Shown here: positions 42,384 through 50,909 of the stretch, in pieces
How positions within the stretch are numbered: position 1 is the first letter of the stretch
Layout of the letters: each line of letters begins with the position of its first letter
DNA from: Streptomyces sp. SM11
Lineage (GTDB): Bacteria; Actinomycetota; Actinomycetes; Streptomycetales; Streptomycetaceae
Length of the DNA stretch: 64,000 bases
Reading direction: 5' to 3'
Assembly (NCBI RefSeq): GCF_002910905.1
Contig: NZ_NEUE01000300.1
Location: forward strand, 6,911 to 70,910
Position numbers and translations under genes: made by a program
The notes under the pieces: generated by a model
The model's database searches: none
Told to the model about the DNA's origin: nothing
Seen by the model: only the letters and a program-made list of their open reading frames with translations

Positions 42384-42668
42384 GTGCTGGATGGCCGGAC
42401 GGCCACGCTCCGGTTCTGTCACCCCATGGTCGGCGTGCGGCTGTGACCTGCGGTGACAAGGGTTCTACAGGGGTACGCCCCAAGGCGTCCGGGCGTCCGG
42501 GGAGCGGAACCTCGTCCGCCGGTTGTGGCCAAGGCCACGACGCTCGCCGCCGGGGCGGCGGCCGCTCATCCGGTCCGTTCCCGGTCCGTTCCCGGGCTGC
42601 TTCCGGCCCGGTCCGTCGTGGCCGGGGCCGCACGCGGGCGGGCGTTCCGTCCGTAATACCCTCGACTC
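42384..42668. other. Divergent intergenic region
   Basis: No gene or clear terminator is seen in these 285 bases between the metNIQ control region and the small membrane protein gene. It is GC-rich, and a 42-base run includes repeated CGGTCCGTTCC. It should hold the promoter of the membrane protein pair. Confidence 0.45.
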
Positions 42669-43028
42669 ATGCTTGACGCCCTGACGGTCGCGGTCGCCGT
42701 GGCCGCGCTCGCCCTCGCCGCCTGGTGCGGACACGCCGCCTACCGGGACCAGCCGACGAAGGACTGGCATTTCATCGGGATGGCGGTCGTCTCCGTGCTG
42801 GCGCTGGCCCAGTTGGTGGTGGGCGTCGTGCAGCTGGCGCGCGGGGAGCGGCCGGAGCAGGGGATGGCGGTGTTCATCGCCTATCTGATCGGTTCGTTCG
42901 CCGCCGTGCCCGCGGCAGGGTTTCTGTCGTTGACCGAGCGGACCCGCTGGGGCTCGGTCACGGTGGCGGCGGGCGCGGTCGTGCTGGCGGTTCTGGAAGT
43001 CCGGCTCTATGACATCTGGGGAAACTGA
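42669..43028 (+). CDS. Small polytopic membrane protein, first of a pair
   Basis: The 119-residue protein has four predicted helices (LTVAVAVAALALAAWCG, FIGMAVVSVLALAQLVVGVV, MAVFIAYLIGSFAAVPAAGF, VTVAAGAVVLAVLEVRLY). The family is unknown, although the pattern is repeated in many actinomycetes. ATG 42669 starts MLDALTV. Its stop is one base before the start of the next membrane gene, so the two products are probably made together. Confidence 0.8.
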   Translation: MLDALTVAVAVAALALAAWCGHAAYRDQPTKDWHFIGMAVVSVLALAQLVVGVVQLARGERPEQGMAVFIAYLIGSFAAVPAAGFLSLTERTRWGSVTVAAGAVVLAVLEVRLYDIWGN

Positions 43029-43029
43029 C

Positions 43030-43470
43030 GTGAGCGACACCGACCGCCCCGAGGTGGCCACGACCCCCAAGCCGTCCTTCGACCTGGGCACCGGTCCCGG
43101 CCGGGTCCTGGTCTGGTTCTACGGGGTGTTCACGGTCGCGGCGGCCTCACGCACCATCGTCGAGATGATCAGGGGCTTCGACCGGGCGCCGCTGGCGTAC
43201 GCGCTCTCGGCGGTCGCGGCGCTGGTCTACGGCTTCATCACGTACTCCCTGGTGCGCGGCGGGGAGAAGGCCCGTCAGGCGGCGCTGGTGTGCTGTGCCG
43301 CCGAGCTGCTGGGCGTGCTGGTCGTCGGCGCGTGGACGCTGGCGGAGCCGGCCGCCTTCCCGGACTCGACGGTGTGGTCGGACTTCGGGATGGGCTACCT
43401 CTTCATCCCGGTGATCCTGCCGGTCACGGGGATGATCTGGCTGCGCCGCGCGAAGACGGCGGCGGTCTGA
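43030..43470 (+). CDS. Small polytopic membrane protein, second of a pair
   Basis: The 146-residue protein has a hydrophilic N-terminus (VSDTDRPEVATTPKPSF) and four hydrophobic helices, the last followed by a basic end. The GTG at 43030 is preceded by GGGGAA at seven bases and follows the first gene with a single base between. Function unknown; together the two may form a small membrane complex. Confidence 0.8.
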   Translation: MSDTDRPEVATTPKPSFDLGTGPGRVLVWFYGVFTVAAASRTIVEMIRGFDRAPLAYALSAVAALVYGFITYSLVRGGEKARQAALVCCAAELLGVLVVGAWTLAEPAAFPDSTVWSDFGMGYLFIPVILPVTGMIWLRRAKTAAV

Positions 43471-43500
43471 GGGACCGCTCCCGCCGCGCGCGGCGCACGG

Positions 43501-44004
43501 TCAGGCGCTGGTCACGTAGTCCCGGTCCGCGGCGTCCTTCTCCAGCAGGACCATCCGGACGCCGTCCGCTCCGGTGACGGCCCCGACCTGGGCGTATCCG
43601 GCCCGCCGGTAGAGCCGCAGATTGCCTTCGCTGCGGTGTCCGCTGTGCAGCCGGAAGCGGGTCGCCGCCCGCTCGGCGGAGAGCGCCGACTCGGCGGCCA
43701 GCAGCAGCCGGGCGCCGAGGCCGTGGCCCTGGAGCCGGGGGTGGACGCAGAGCTTGCCGATGAGGCCCGTGCCGTCGGGGTCGGTGAATCCTCGGACCGA
43801 GCCGACGACTTCGTCCCCGAGCCGGGCCACGAACGCCAGGTCGTCGGCGACTTCGGCGCGCAGCGAATCGAGGCTCTGGACGAGCGGGTCGATCCGGTAG
43901 TTGTCGTACAGCTCCGCCTCGCGCTGGAAGCAGAGGTACTGAAGTCTGAATATCTGCTCGACGTCCTGTGCCGTCGCCGCCGAGATGGTCACGCTCATGC
44001 CCAT
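43501..44004 (-). CDS. GNAT N-acetyltransferase
   Basis: The 167-residue single-domain GNAT has the acetyl-CoA loop VHPRLQGHGLGARLL and the C-terminal NLRLYRRAGYAQVG motif, close to consensus. GGGAGG lies nine bases before the ATG at 44004; ATG 43998 is too far from it. It lies between a convergent membrane gene pair and an ECF sigma gene on the same strand. Substrate unknown. Confidence 0.88.
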   Translation of the reverse strand: MGMSVTISAATAQDVEQIFRLQYLCFQREAELYDNYRIDPLVQSLDSLRAEVADDLAFVARLGDEVVGSVRGFTDPDGTGLIGKLCVHPRLQGHGLGARLLLAAESALSAERAATRFRLHSGHRSEGNLRLYRRAGYAQVGAVTGADGVRMVLLEKDAADRDYVTSA

Positions 44005-44050
44005 GTGTGCACGCCTCCCGCTCACCTGTCCGCCGGTTGCCTACCGCTCC

Positions 44051-44596
44051 CTATCCCCGCACGGATGGGGCGACAACCTCCGCAGCCAGCATTCTGCGCA
44101 GACATCCAAGGCAACGGGAACGGATCGGGCCCAAGCTCCCCTGTGACATACCCAACTCCCCTGCGATTTCCCGGTAGGTCGGGTCGTTGGGGGCGAGCAT
44201 CGCCTCCAGCAGCCGGGGGCAGCGTCCTGGCAGCCGCGCCACCGCGGAGCGCAGCGCCCGGCGTTCGGCGCCCCCGAGGGCGGCGCGTTCCGGACAGTCG
44301 GCCGATCCGGCGGCGGGTTCCGTTCCGGCGTACGGGCGTTCCCGCCGGGCCGCGCGGCGTCCTCGGCGGGCCTCCGCCCGTACGGTGTCGCGCACCCAGC
44401 GGGCCGCGTCGGCGGGCGGTCCGACCGCCGCGGGGCGCTCCAGCAGCCGTACCCACACGCCCTGTTCGAGGTCGGCGGGGTCGAGCCCGGCGGCCGGGGC
44501 CTCCGCCCTCGCCTCGGCGCGGACCAGGGGTTGCAGGGCGCGGACGACGCGGTCGGTGGAGGCGGCCGGGTCGAGGTCATGATCGAGAAGCGTCAT
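44051..44596 (-). CDS. ECF-type RNA polymerase sigma factor
   Basis: The 181-residue protein has region 2 reduced but recognisable (DLEQGVWVRLLERP and ARWVRDTVRAEARRGRR) and region 4 with a helix-turn-helix (YREIAGELGMSQGSLGPIRSRCLGCLRRML). No anti-sigma gene is adjacent. ATG 44596 gives MTLLDHDLDP. It directs transcription of a small gene set that cannot be deduced. The region 4 contains two Cys that could form a redox- or metal-sensing pair; this is a guess. Confidence 0.85.
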   Translation of the reverse strand: MTLLDHDLDPAASTDRVVRALQPLVRAEARAEAPAAGLDPADLEQGVWVRLLERPAAVGPPADAARWVRDTVRAEARRGRRAARRERPYAGTEPAAGSADCPERAALGGAERRALRSAVARLPGRCPRLLEAMLAPNDPTYREIAGELGMSQGSLGPIRSRCLGCLRRMLAAEVVAPSVRG

Positions 44597-44778
44597 GCCC
44601 CGGCGGACGTACCGGTGGCGGCCGTTGGTTGCCCCGAAGGCGCGGCACCACCCGACCGGGGCATGCCGGGGCCGGCGGCTGACGGCGGCCCGGGGCGCCG
44701 CTCCCGTATGCGGGTAACGGCGCCCGGGGCACCGCATCTCGCGTACGGGAGGTGCGGCGCGCCGGGCGCCGTACGGTG

Positions 44779-45936
44779 TCAGCGCCCGGCGCGGTCCGCC
44801 GCCGCGAGCAGGGCCGTGTCCGGGTGGTCGGCGAAGATGCCGTCGATGCCGGTGGCGAGGTAGGCGGCGCAGGCGCCGAACACGTCCCCGTAGGCGTTGG
44901 GGTCGGTGCCGCGTCGGAAGTCGGCGGGCAGGAAGCTGTTCTCGTTGCGCATCGTGTACGGGTGCAGCAGCAGGCCCTTGGCGTGCGCGTCCCGTACGAG
45001 CGTGGTCGGGGTGGTGAGCCGCCCCGAGGCGTCCTTGGGGATGACGAGGTCGAGGGTGGGACCGATGCCCTGCGCGAAGGAGGCCATCCACCTCAGCCCG
45101 GCGGGCTTCACCAGGTCGGCGACGGTGCGCGGGTCGCCCGACTCGACGAAGTCCCAGGGGCGCGCCTTCGGGCCGGACAGCAGCACGATACGCGGGGTGG
45201 CGACGAGGCGCGCGAGGCGCTGGACCGAGCTGGGCTCGAAGGACTGGAGGATGAGCGCGGAGTTCCTGCGGTCCCGGCCGTAACGACGCAGCAGCCGGGC
45301 GAGCGGCTCCTCCAGGCCGAGACCCAGCTTCCGGAAGTACGTGGGGTGCTTGGTCTCCACGTACAGCCAGACCGGCTTGCCGCGCTTGCGGCCCTCCCTC
45401 TCCGCCCAGCGCAGGACCTCCTCGAAGGTGGGGATCGTCCAGCGGCCGTCGTAGAGGGTGTTGTCCGGGCGGTTGCCCGGGATGCGCTCCTTGGCCCGCA
45501 GGGTCTTGAGCTCGGCGAGGGTGAAGTCCTCGGTGAACCAGCCGGTCAGGGAGTGGCCGTCGATGCTCTTGGTGGCCTTGCGGCCGGCGAACTCGGGGTG
45601 GTCGGCGACGTCGGTGGTGGCGGTGATGTCGTTCTCGTGGCGGCAGACGAGGTGGCCGTCCTTGGTCGGCACGAGGTCCTGCTCGACGATGTGCGCCCCC
45701 ATGTCGAGGGCCAGCTGATAGGAGCCGAGGGTGTGCTCGGGACGGTAGCCGCTGGCTCCGCGGTGGCCGATCACCGTCGGCACGGGCAGATCGCGCAGCG
45801 ATCCGTGGCCGCCACCGTGACCGCGGCCCCGCTCGGCGGCCTGGGCGGCGGCGGGCAGGCCCAGGGCCGCGGTGCCGAGGACCGCGGCGCCCAGAAGGGT
45901 CCGCCGGCCGGGGGTCGTCCGCGCACGCTCCGTCAT
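44779..45936 (-). CDS. glpQ: Tat-exported glycerophosphodiester phosphodiesterase
   Basis: The enzyme hydrolyses glycerophosphodiesters to glycerol 3-phosphate outside the cell, supplying phosphate and carbon. The 385-residue protein has a Tat signal peptide (TTPGRRTLLGAAVLGTAALG), then a GDPD barrel with GHRGASGYRPEHTLGS (catalytic His), EQDLVPTKDGHLVCRHE and YVETKHPTYF. GAGGAG lies six bases before the ATG at 45936. Candidate PHO-box repeats lie upstream; GlpQ1 of S. coelicolor is reported to be PhoP-dependent. It is divergent from the plsC gene. Confidence 0.93.
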   Translation of the reverse strand: MTERARTTPGRRTLLGAAVLGTAALGLPAAAQAAERGRGHGGGHGSLRDLPVPTVIGHRGASGYRPEHTLGSYQLALDMGAHIVEQDLVPTKDGHLVCRHENDITATTDVADHPEFAGRKATKSIDGHSLTGWFTEDFTLAELKTLRAKERIPGNRPDNTLYDGRWTIPTFEEVLRWAEREGRKRGKPVWLYVETKHPTYFRKLGLGLEEPLARLLRRYGRDRRNSALILQSFEPSSVQRLARLVATPRIVLLSGPKARPWDFVESGDPRTVADLVKPAGLRWMASFAQGIGPTLDLVIPKDASGRLTTPTTLVRDAHAKGLLLHPYTMRNENSFLPADFRRGTDPNAYGDVFGACAAYLATGIDGIFADHPDTALLAAADRAGR

Positions 45937-46037
45937 GAATGCTCCTCGCTTGGTGATGTCCGGGTCCGGTCGGGAGAGGCCCGATCGTAGGCTGGGAGCC
46001 GTACGAGAGGGCGGATCCTCGGCCAACATGGCGGAAA

Positions 46038-46070
46038 CACATGTCAACACCGCGTATCCGTTTCGTGAAC
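46038..46070 (-). promoter_or_regulatory. Candidate PHO box upstream of glpQ
   Basis: On the minus strand GTTCACGAAAC and GTTGACATGTG are spaced 22 bases apart, in register with the 11-base direct repeats (GTTCA...) of streptomycete PHO boxes. The second repeat matches weakly. Confidence 0.3.
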
Positions 46071-46200
46071 CCGATGTGCGATCAGCGCATACCCGCGAGT
46101 ATCGTCCTCACCTGCACCGACCATCATCCGTCGGCACCGGCCACCGCCCGGTGGACCTCGATCCACCGCGGCCGGCCCGGCCACGACACCGGAGGAACCG

Positions 46201-46872
46201 TTGTCCCGTCTCACGGTCATCAAGGCAGTGCTCGGACCGATTCTGCGCCTGATGTTCCGCCCACAGGTGGAAGGCGTCGAGAACATTCCCGGGACCGGGC
46301 CGGTGATCCTCGCGGGCAACCACCTCACGTTCATCGACTCGATGATCATGCCGATCTGCTGCGACCGGCCGGTGTTCTACATCGGCAAGGACGAGTACGT
46401 CACGGGCAAGGGCCTCAAGGGCAAGCTGATGGCCTGGTTCTTCACCGGCTGCGGCATGATCCCGGTGGACCGGGACGGCGGCCGGGGCGGGGTCGCGGCG
46501 CTGATGACCGGACGCCGGGTGCTGGAGGAGGGGCAGGCCTTCGCGATCTACCCCGAGGGCACCCGCTCCCCCGACGGCCGGCTCTACCGGGGCCGTACGG
46601 GCATCGCGCGGCTGACGCTGATGACGGGTGCGCCGGTGATCCCGTTCGCGATGATCGGCACCGACAAGCTGCAGCCGGGCGGCGCGGGCCTGCCCCGGCC
46701 GGGCAAGGTCACGGTGCGCTTCGGCGAGCCGATGGAGTTCTCCCGGTACGAGGGCATGGACCGCGACCGCTATGTGCTGCGGGCGGTGACCGACTCGGTG
46801 ATGGCCGAGGTGATGCGGCTGTCCGGCCAGGAGTACGTGGACATGTACGCGACGAAGGCCAAGGCCGCCTGA
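46201..46872 (+). CDS. plsC: 1-acyl-sn-glycerol-3-phosphate acyltransferase
   Basis: The 223-residue PlsC-type enzyme esterifies lysophosphatidic acid. Motif I is GNHLTFIDSM (the NHX4D box, residues 40-47) and motif III is YPEGTRSPDG. The TTG at 46201 (SRLTVIKAVLG) has GGAGG six bases upstream, a strong start decision. Some members of this group transfer to other lipids. It is divergent from glpQ and convergent with the MFS gene. Confidence 0.93.
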   Translation: MSRLTVIKAVLGPILRLMFRPQVEGVENIPGTGPVILAGNHLTFIDSMIMPICCDRPVFYIGKDEYVTGKGLKGKLMAWFFTGCGMIPVDRDGGRGGVAALMTGRRVLEEGQAFAIYPEGTRSPDGRLYRGRTGIARLTLMTGAPVIPFAMIGTDKLQPGGAGLPRPGKVTVRFGEPMEFSRYEGMDRDRYVLRAVTDSVMAEVMRLSGQEYVDMYATKAKAA

Positions 46873-46918
46873 CCCGTTCGACGGCCACGGAGAACACCGC
46901 CCGACCGTCGGCACAGTC

Positions 46919-46964
46919 ACGGAGAGGGGCCCGCACCCCCGGATGGGTGCGGGCCCCTCTCCGT
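46919..46964. terminator. Bidirectional terminator between plsC and MFS genes
   Basis: A 20-bp perfect stem (ACGGAGAGGGGCCCGCACCC with its complement) encloses a 6-base loop between the two convergent genes. Confidence 0.85.
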
Positions 46965-46977
46965 ACGGCCCAACGGC

Positions 46978-48522
46978 CTACGGGTGCTCGGCGCCTTCCT
47001 CCAGCTTCTGGCCCCGCAGCAGGAACCAGGCGGCGACGGCCGCCGCCAGCAGCACCGCCGCACCGACGCCCGCGGCCGACCGCAGTCCGTCGACGAACGC
47101 CTCCTGGGCCGCCGAGACCAGCGGCCCAGCCTGGGCTGCGGACAGTGCCCCGGCGGCCTCGACCGCCCCGCCCAGCGACTCGTGGGCGGCCGACTCGACG
47201 TCGGCCGGGATGCCGGACGGGGTCGGGAAGCCCCGGTAGACACCGGTGACGATGGAGCCGAGCAGGGCGATGCCGAGGGCCGCGCCCAGTTCGTACGCGG
47301 TCTCGGAGACGGCGGACGCGGAGCCCGCCTGCTCCTTCGGGACGCTGGAGAGGATCACGTCGGCGGTGACGGTGAAGGCGAAGCCCGCGCCGACGCCTAC
47401 GACCAGCAGCATGGCGCCGAGCAGCGGATAGCCGGTGTGCTGGTCGAGCAGGGTCACACTGCCCAGGGCCAGCCCGACCGCGGCCAGGCCGCCCGAGACG
47501 ACGACGCGGACCGTGAAGCGGCGGGCGGCGAAGCCGGCCAGCAGACCGGCGGTCACCGCGCCGATCGCGGCGGGCAGTTCGGCGAGTCCGGCCTCCAGCG
47601 GGCCCCGGCCCTGCACCAGTTGCAGGAACTGGGAGAGGAAGAAGACCAGACCCGACAGGCCGAGGATGGTCAGCAGGTCGGCGAGGACCGCGCCGGAGAA
47701 GCCCCGGTGGTGGAAGAGCCGCATGTCCAGCAGGGGTGCCGGCAGACGCAGTTGCCTGCGGACGAACCAGGTGAGCGCGGCGGCGCCGAGGACGGCCGCC
47801 GCCCCGGCCTCCCAGCTCACCCCGTGCGAGGCCGCCTCCTTGATGGCGTACACGACACCGATCATGCCGACCAGGGAGAGCGCGACGCTGAGCATGTCCC
47901 ACGGGCCGGGGGCCGGGTTCTTGGACTCGGGGATCAGCTTGATGCCGACGACGACCAGGACGGCCATCACGGGCAGATTGATGAGGAAGACCGAACCCCA
48001 CCAGAAGTGTTCGAGCAGGAACCCGCCGACGACCGGACCGACGGCCGCACCCGCCGAGGCCATGGCGCCCCAGATCCCGATGGCGAGGCTGCGCTCGCGC
48101 GGGTCGTGGAAGAGGTTGCGGATCAGGGCGAGGGTGGACGGCATCAGGGTGGCGCCCGCGACACCGAGCAGCGCCCGGGCCACGATCATCATCTCGGGCG
48201 TGGTCGCGTACGCGTTGAGCACGGAGACCGCGCCGAACGCGACGGCACCGACCAGCAGCAGCTTCTTGCGGCCGATGCGGTCGCCGAGGCTGCCCATCGA
48301 GACGAGCAGGCCGGCGATGACGAAGGAGTAGACGTCACCGATCCAGAGCAGCTGGGTGCCGGTGGGTTCGAGGTCCTCACTGAGGAACGGGGTGGCGAGA
48401 CCGAGGACGGTCGCGTCCACGGCCACCAGCAGCACGGCGAGGACGAGGACGGCGAGCGCGATCCACCGCCCCGGGCGGCGTACCTCGTCCGCGGTGTCCT
48501 GGTTCTGGTCGGTGCTGGTCAT
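46978..48522 (-). CDS. MFS drug efflux transporter, DHA2 (14-TM) type
   Basis: The 514-residue protein has 14 predicted helices and the motif A loop GSLGDRIGRKKLLL after helix 2 and motif C GPVVGGFLLEHF in helix 5, as in EmrB/QacA proton antiporters. It probably exports toxic or antibiotic compounds. The ATG at 48522 overlaps the stop of the tetR gene (ATGA), so the pair is coupled and the repressor should control both. Rifamycin genes lie nearby but on the other side of the promoter. Confidence 0.93.
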   Translation of the reverse strand: MTSTDQNQDTADEVRRPGRWIALAVLVLAVLLVAVDATVLGLATPFLSEDLEPTGTQLLWIGDVYSFVIAGLLVSMGSLGDRIGRKKLLLVGAVAFGAVSVLNAYATTPEMMIVARALLGVAGATLMPSTLALIRNLFHDPRERSLAIGIWGAMASAGAAVGPVVGGFLLEHFWWGSVFLINLPVMAVLVVVGIKLIPESKNPAPGPWDMLSVALSLVGMIGVVYAIKEAASHGVSWEAGAAAVLGAAALTWFVRRQLRLPAPLLDMRLFHHRGFSGAVLADLLTILGLSGLVFFLSQFLQLVQGRGPLEAGLAELPAAIGAVTAGLLAGFAARRFTVRVVVSGGLAAVGLALGSVTLLDQHTGYPLLGAMLLVVGVGAGFAFTVTADVILSSVPKEQAGSASAVSETAYELGAALGIALLGSIVTGVYRGFPTPSGIPADVESAAHESLGGAVEAAGALSAAQAGPLVSAAQEAFVDGLRSAAGVGAAVLLAAAVAAWFLLRGQKLEEGAEHP

Positions 48523-49070
48523 TGCTCCACGCTCCGGCGTGCTCCGCCGAGCAGCAACTCGACGATCATGTGCTGGAAATCCTGTGCGGCGACCCGTCCC
48601 GCCTGGACGGCCCAGGCGCCGGTGCCGACGAGCCCGTAGAGGGCTTCCGTCAGCCAGGCGGGGGTGAGGTCGATTCGGAATTCGCCGCGTTCCTGGCCGC
48701 GGCGGAAGAAGGCGGAGACGCGGGCGTCGGCCCGGTTCCAGCCCTCGTTGACCTCGTCGCCCTCGAAGAGCTGGTTCTCGTTGACGAGGAAGGACAGCAG
48801 TCCGGCGCTGGGCTCGACGGCCGCGATGAGGCGGCGCAGCCCCTCCTCGGAGGTGTCCTCGTCGAGCCGGGCGGCGTCCAGGGCCGCCTCGAACTCCTGG
48901 ATGCCGAGATCCTCCAGCGCCTTCACCAGGGCGTCGCGCCCGGCGAAGTGGCGGTGGAGCGTGGCCCGGCCGATGCCCGCCGCCTTGGCGACCTCGTCCA
49001 TGGTGGCGGTCGATTTGTGGGTCAGCAGGGCGGCGGCGCTGCGCAGCACCTGCTCACGGTCGAGAGTCAT
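48519..49070 (-). CDS. TetR-family repressor of the adjacent efflux gene
   Basis: The 183-residue protein has an N-terminal TetR helix-turn-helix (ATMDEVAKAAGIGRATLHRHF) and a ligand-binding C-terminal domain. ATG 49070 is favoured: TACAGT (49077-49082 on the minus strand) lies six bases upstream, the spacing of a leaderless mRNA, and no ribosome site exists. ATG 49088 is an alternative. A palindrome TGAGAC-N6-GTCTCA covers the promoter region, implying autoregulation of the tetR-efflux operon. Confidence 0.9.
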   Translation of the reverse strand: MTLDREQVLRSAAALLTHKSTATMDEVAKAAGIGRATLHRHFAGRDALVKALEDLGIQEFEAALDAARLDEDTSEEGLRRLIAAVEPSAGLLSFLVNENQLFEGDEVNEGWNRADARVSAFFRRGQERGEFRIDLTPAWLTEALYGLVGTGAWAVQAGRVAAQDFQHMIVELLLGGARRSVEQ

Positions 49071-49089
49071 GAGACGACTGTAACCCATA

Positions 49090-49107
49090 TGAGACACGCC
49101 CGTCTCA
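49090..49107. promoter_or_regulatory. TetR operator upstream of the tetR-efflux operon
   Basis: TGAGAC and GTCTCA form an 18-bp dyad with a 6-base spacer, 20 bases upstream of the repressor start and just upstream of the probable -10 element. Its position is that of an autoregulatory operator. Confidence 0.6.
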
Positions 49108-49227
49108 CTGGAAGGGCTGACGCCCCCGACGAGGTGCCACCGGAGAGGAAGAGGTGCCGCACGAGAGGAAGGGGGAACAAAAAAAGTGGCCGGAGGTAGA
49201 ACCACTCCTTGCCACTCCTAACCTATT

Positions 49228-49263
49228 GCGCATGGGGGGCCTTGCGGCAAGGCCCCCATGCGC
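49228..49263 (+). promoter_or_regulatory. Rifamycin-associated element (RAE)-like dyad
   Basis: GCGCATGGGGGG, the core CCTTGCGGCAAGG and CCCCATGCGC form a 36-base inverted repeat with one bulged G. The core and flanking G/C runs match, as I recall it, the RAE motif found before rifamycin-inactivation genes of actinomycetes. It lies 83 bases before the rox pseudogene. Confidence 0.75.
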
Positions 49264-49345
49264 CGCAGAATCGTCCGCCGAAGCCCGGATGCAGGAAGTC
49301 GACTTCCGGTGTTCCGGATCGTTCGACGTCGGCGAAGGGGGAACG

Positions 49346-50775
49346 ATGATGATCGACGTGATTGTCGTCGGCGGCGGGCCCACCGGACTGATGCTGGCCG
49401 CCGAGCTGCGGCTGGCCGGAGTGCACACGGTCGTGCTGGAGAAGCTGGCGGAGCCGACCCGGGAGTCCCGGGGGCGCGGACTGCATGTGCGCAGCGTCGA
49501 GGTGATGGACCAGCGCGGGCTGCTGGACCGGTTCCTCGCGGTCAGTGAGAAATTTCAGGTGGGCGGCTTCTTCGGCGGCATTCAGAAACCGTGGCCGGAC
49601 CGCCTGGACACCGCGCATCCGTACGGCCTTTCCACCCTGCAGCCGGTGACCGAGCGGCTGCTTCGCGAACGTGCCGTCGAGCTGGGCGCCGAGATCCGGC
49701 GCGGCTGCGAGGTGGCCGGGCTGATCCAGGGTGCGGAGGGAGTGACCGTCGAGCTGGTGGACGGCACACGCCTGCGCTCGCGGTACGCCGTCGGGTGCGA
49801 CGGCGGCCGCAGCACGGTGCGCAAGCAGCTCGGCGTGGACTTCGCCAGCAGCCCGCCACGGTCGAGACGCTGCTCGGCGACATGGAGATGACCGAGGCCC
49901 CGGAGACGGTCGCCGCCGTCGTCGAGGAGGTCCGCAGGACGCAGCCGCGGTTCGGCACCATCCCCAACGGCGACGGCACCTTCCGCGTGATCGTGCCCGC
50001 CGAAGGGGTGTCCGAGGACCGGGCGACGGCACCGACGCCGGAGGAGTTCAAGCAGCGGCTGCGAACCGTCGCGGGCACCGACTTCGGCGTCCACTCGCCC
50101 CGCTGGCTGTCCCGGTTCGGCGACGCCACCAGGCAGGCCGAGCGCTACCGGGTCGGCCGGGTCCTGCTGGCCGGCGACGCGGCGCACATCCACCCGCCGA
50201 CCGGCGGACAGGGGCTCAACCTCGGGGTGCAGGACGCGTTCAACCTCGGCTGGAAGCTGGCCGCGACGGTCAACGGCCGGGCCCCCGACGGGCTGCTGGA
50301 CAGCTACCACGCCGAGCGGCACCCGGTGGGCGCGTGCGTCCTTGCCAACACCCGGGCGCAGATCACCCTGCTGGGCACCGATCCGGGCGCGGTCGCACTG
50401 CGGGAGCTGCTCTCCCGGCTGATGGACTTCGAGGAGGTCAACGCGTACATGACCGGGATGGTCACCGCGGTCGACGTCCGCTACGACTTCGGCAAGGGCC
50501 ATGACCTGCTCGGCCGGCGGATGTGCGACCTGCCGCTGAAGCAGGGCCGTCTCTACGACCTCATGCACGACGGCCGCGGGCTGCTCCTCGACACCACCGG
50601 CCGGCTGTCCGTGGCGGGCTGGGCGGACCGGGTCGACCAGGTCGTCGACGTCGCCGGGGGCCTCGACGCCCCCGCCGTACTGCTGCGGCCGGACGGCCAT
50701 GTGGCCTGGGCCGGCGAGGACCCGGCTGAGCTGCTCGACGCGATGGCCCGGCGGTTCGGGGCACCCGCTGCCTGA
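49346..50775 (+). pseudogene. rox: Rifampicin monooxygenase (Rox-like), frameshifted
   Basis: The reading runs MMIDVIVVGGGPTGLML (FAD GxGxxG), the group-A monooxygenase DG motif GCDGGRSTVRKQLG, then breaks near 49850 and resumes in another frame with TVETLLGDMEM, the GD motif LAGDAAHIHPPTGGQGLN and the C-terminal domain. Family comparison suggests ASEPATVETLL, so one base was lost in gccagc-agcccgcc. Together about 476 residues, normal for Rox, which hydroxylates and linearises rifamycins. GGGGGA precedes the ATG at 49346. Unless the shift is a sequencing error, the gene is dead. Confidence 0.85.
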
Positions 50776-50909
50776 CCGCGCACCACACCTCGTGGCCCCG
50801 GCCGAGCGCCCCCTCCCTGCCGCCCCTCCCCGCCGCGCCCTGCCCGGCCCGACCCGGGGGAACACCGCCGCCTGAACGTACATGCGCACCGCAGATCGGA
50901 ACCGATGAC

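Noticed and set aside
50776..50909. Second RAE before helR
   Set aside because: No copy of the CCTTGCGGCAAGG core was found in this gap; helR probably depended on the rox promoter.
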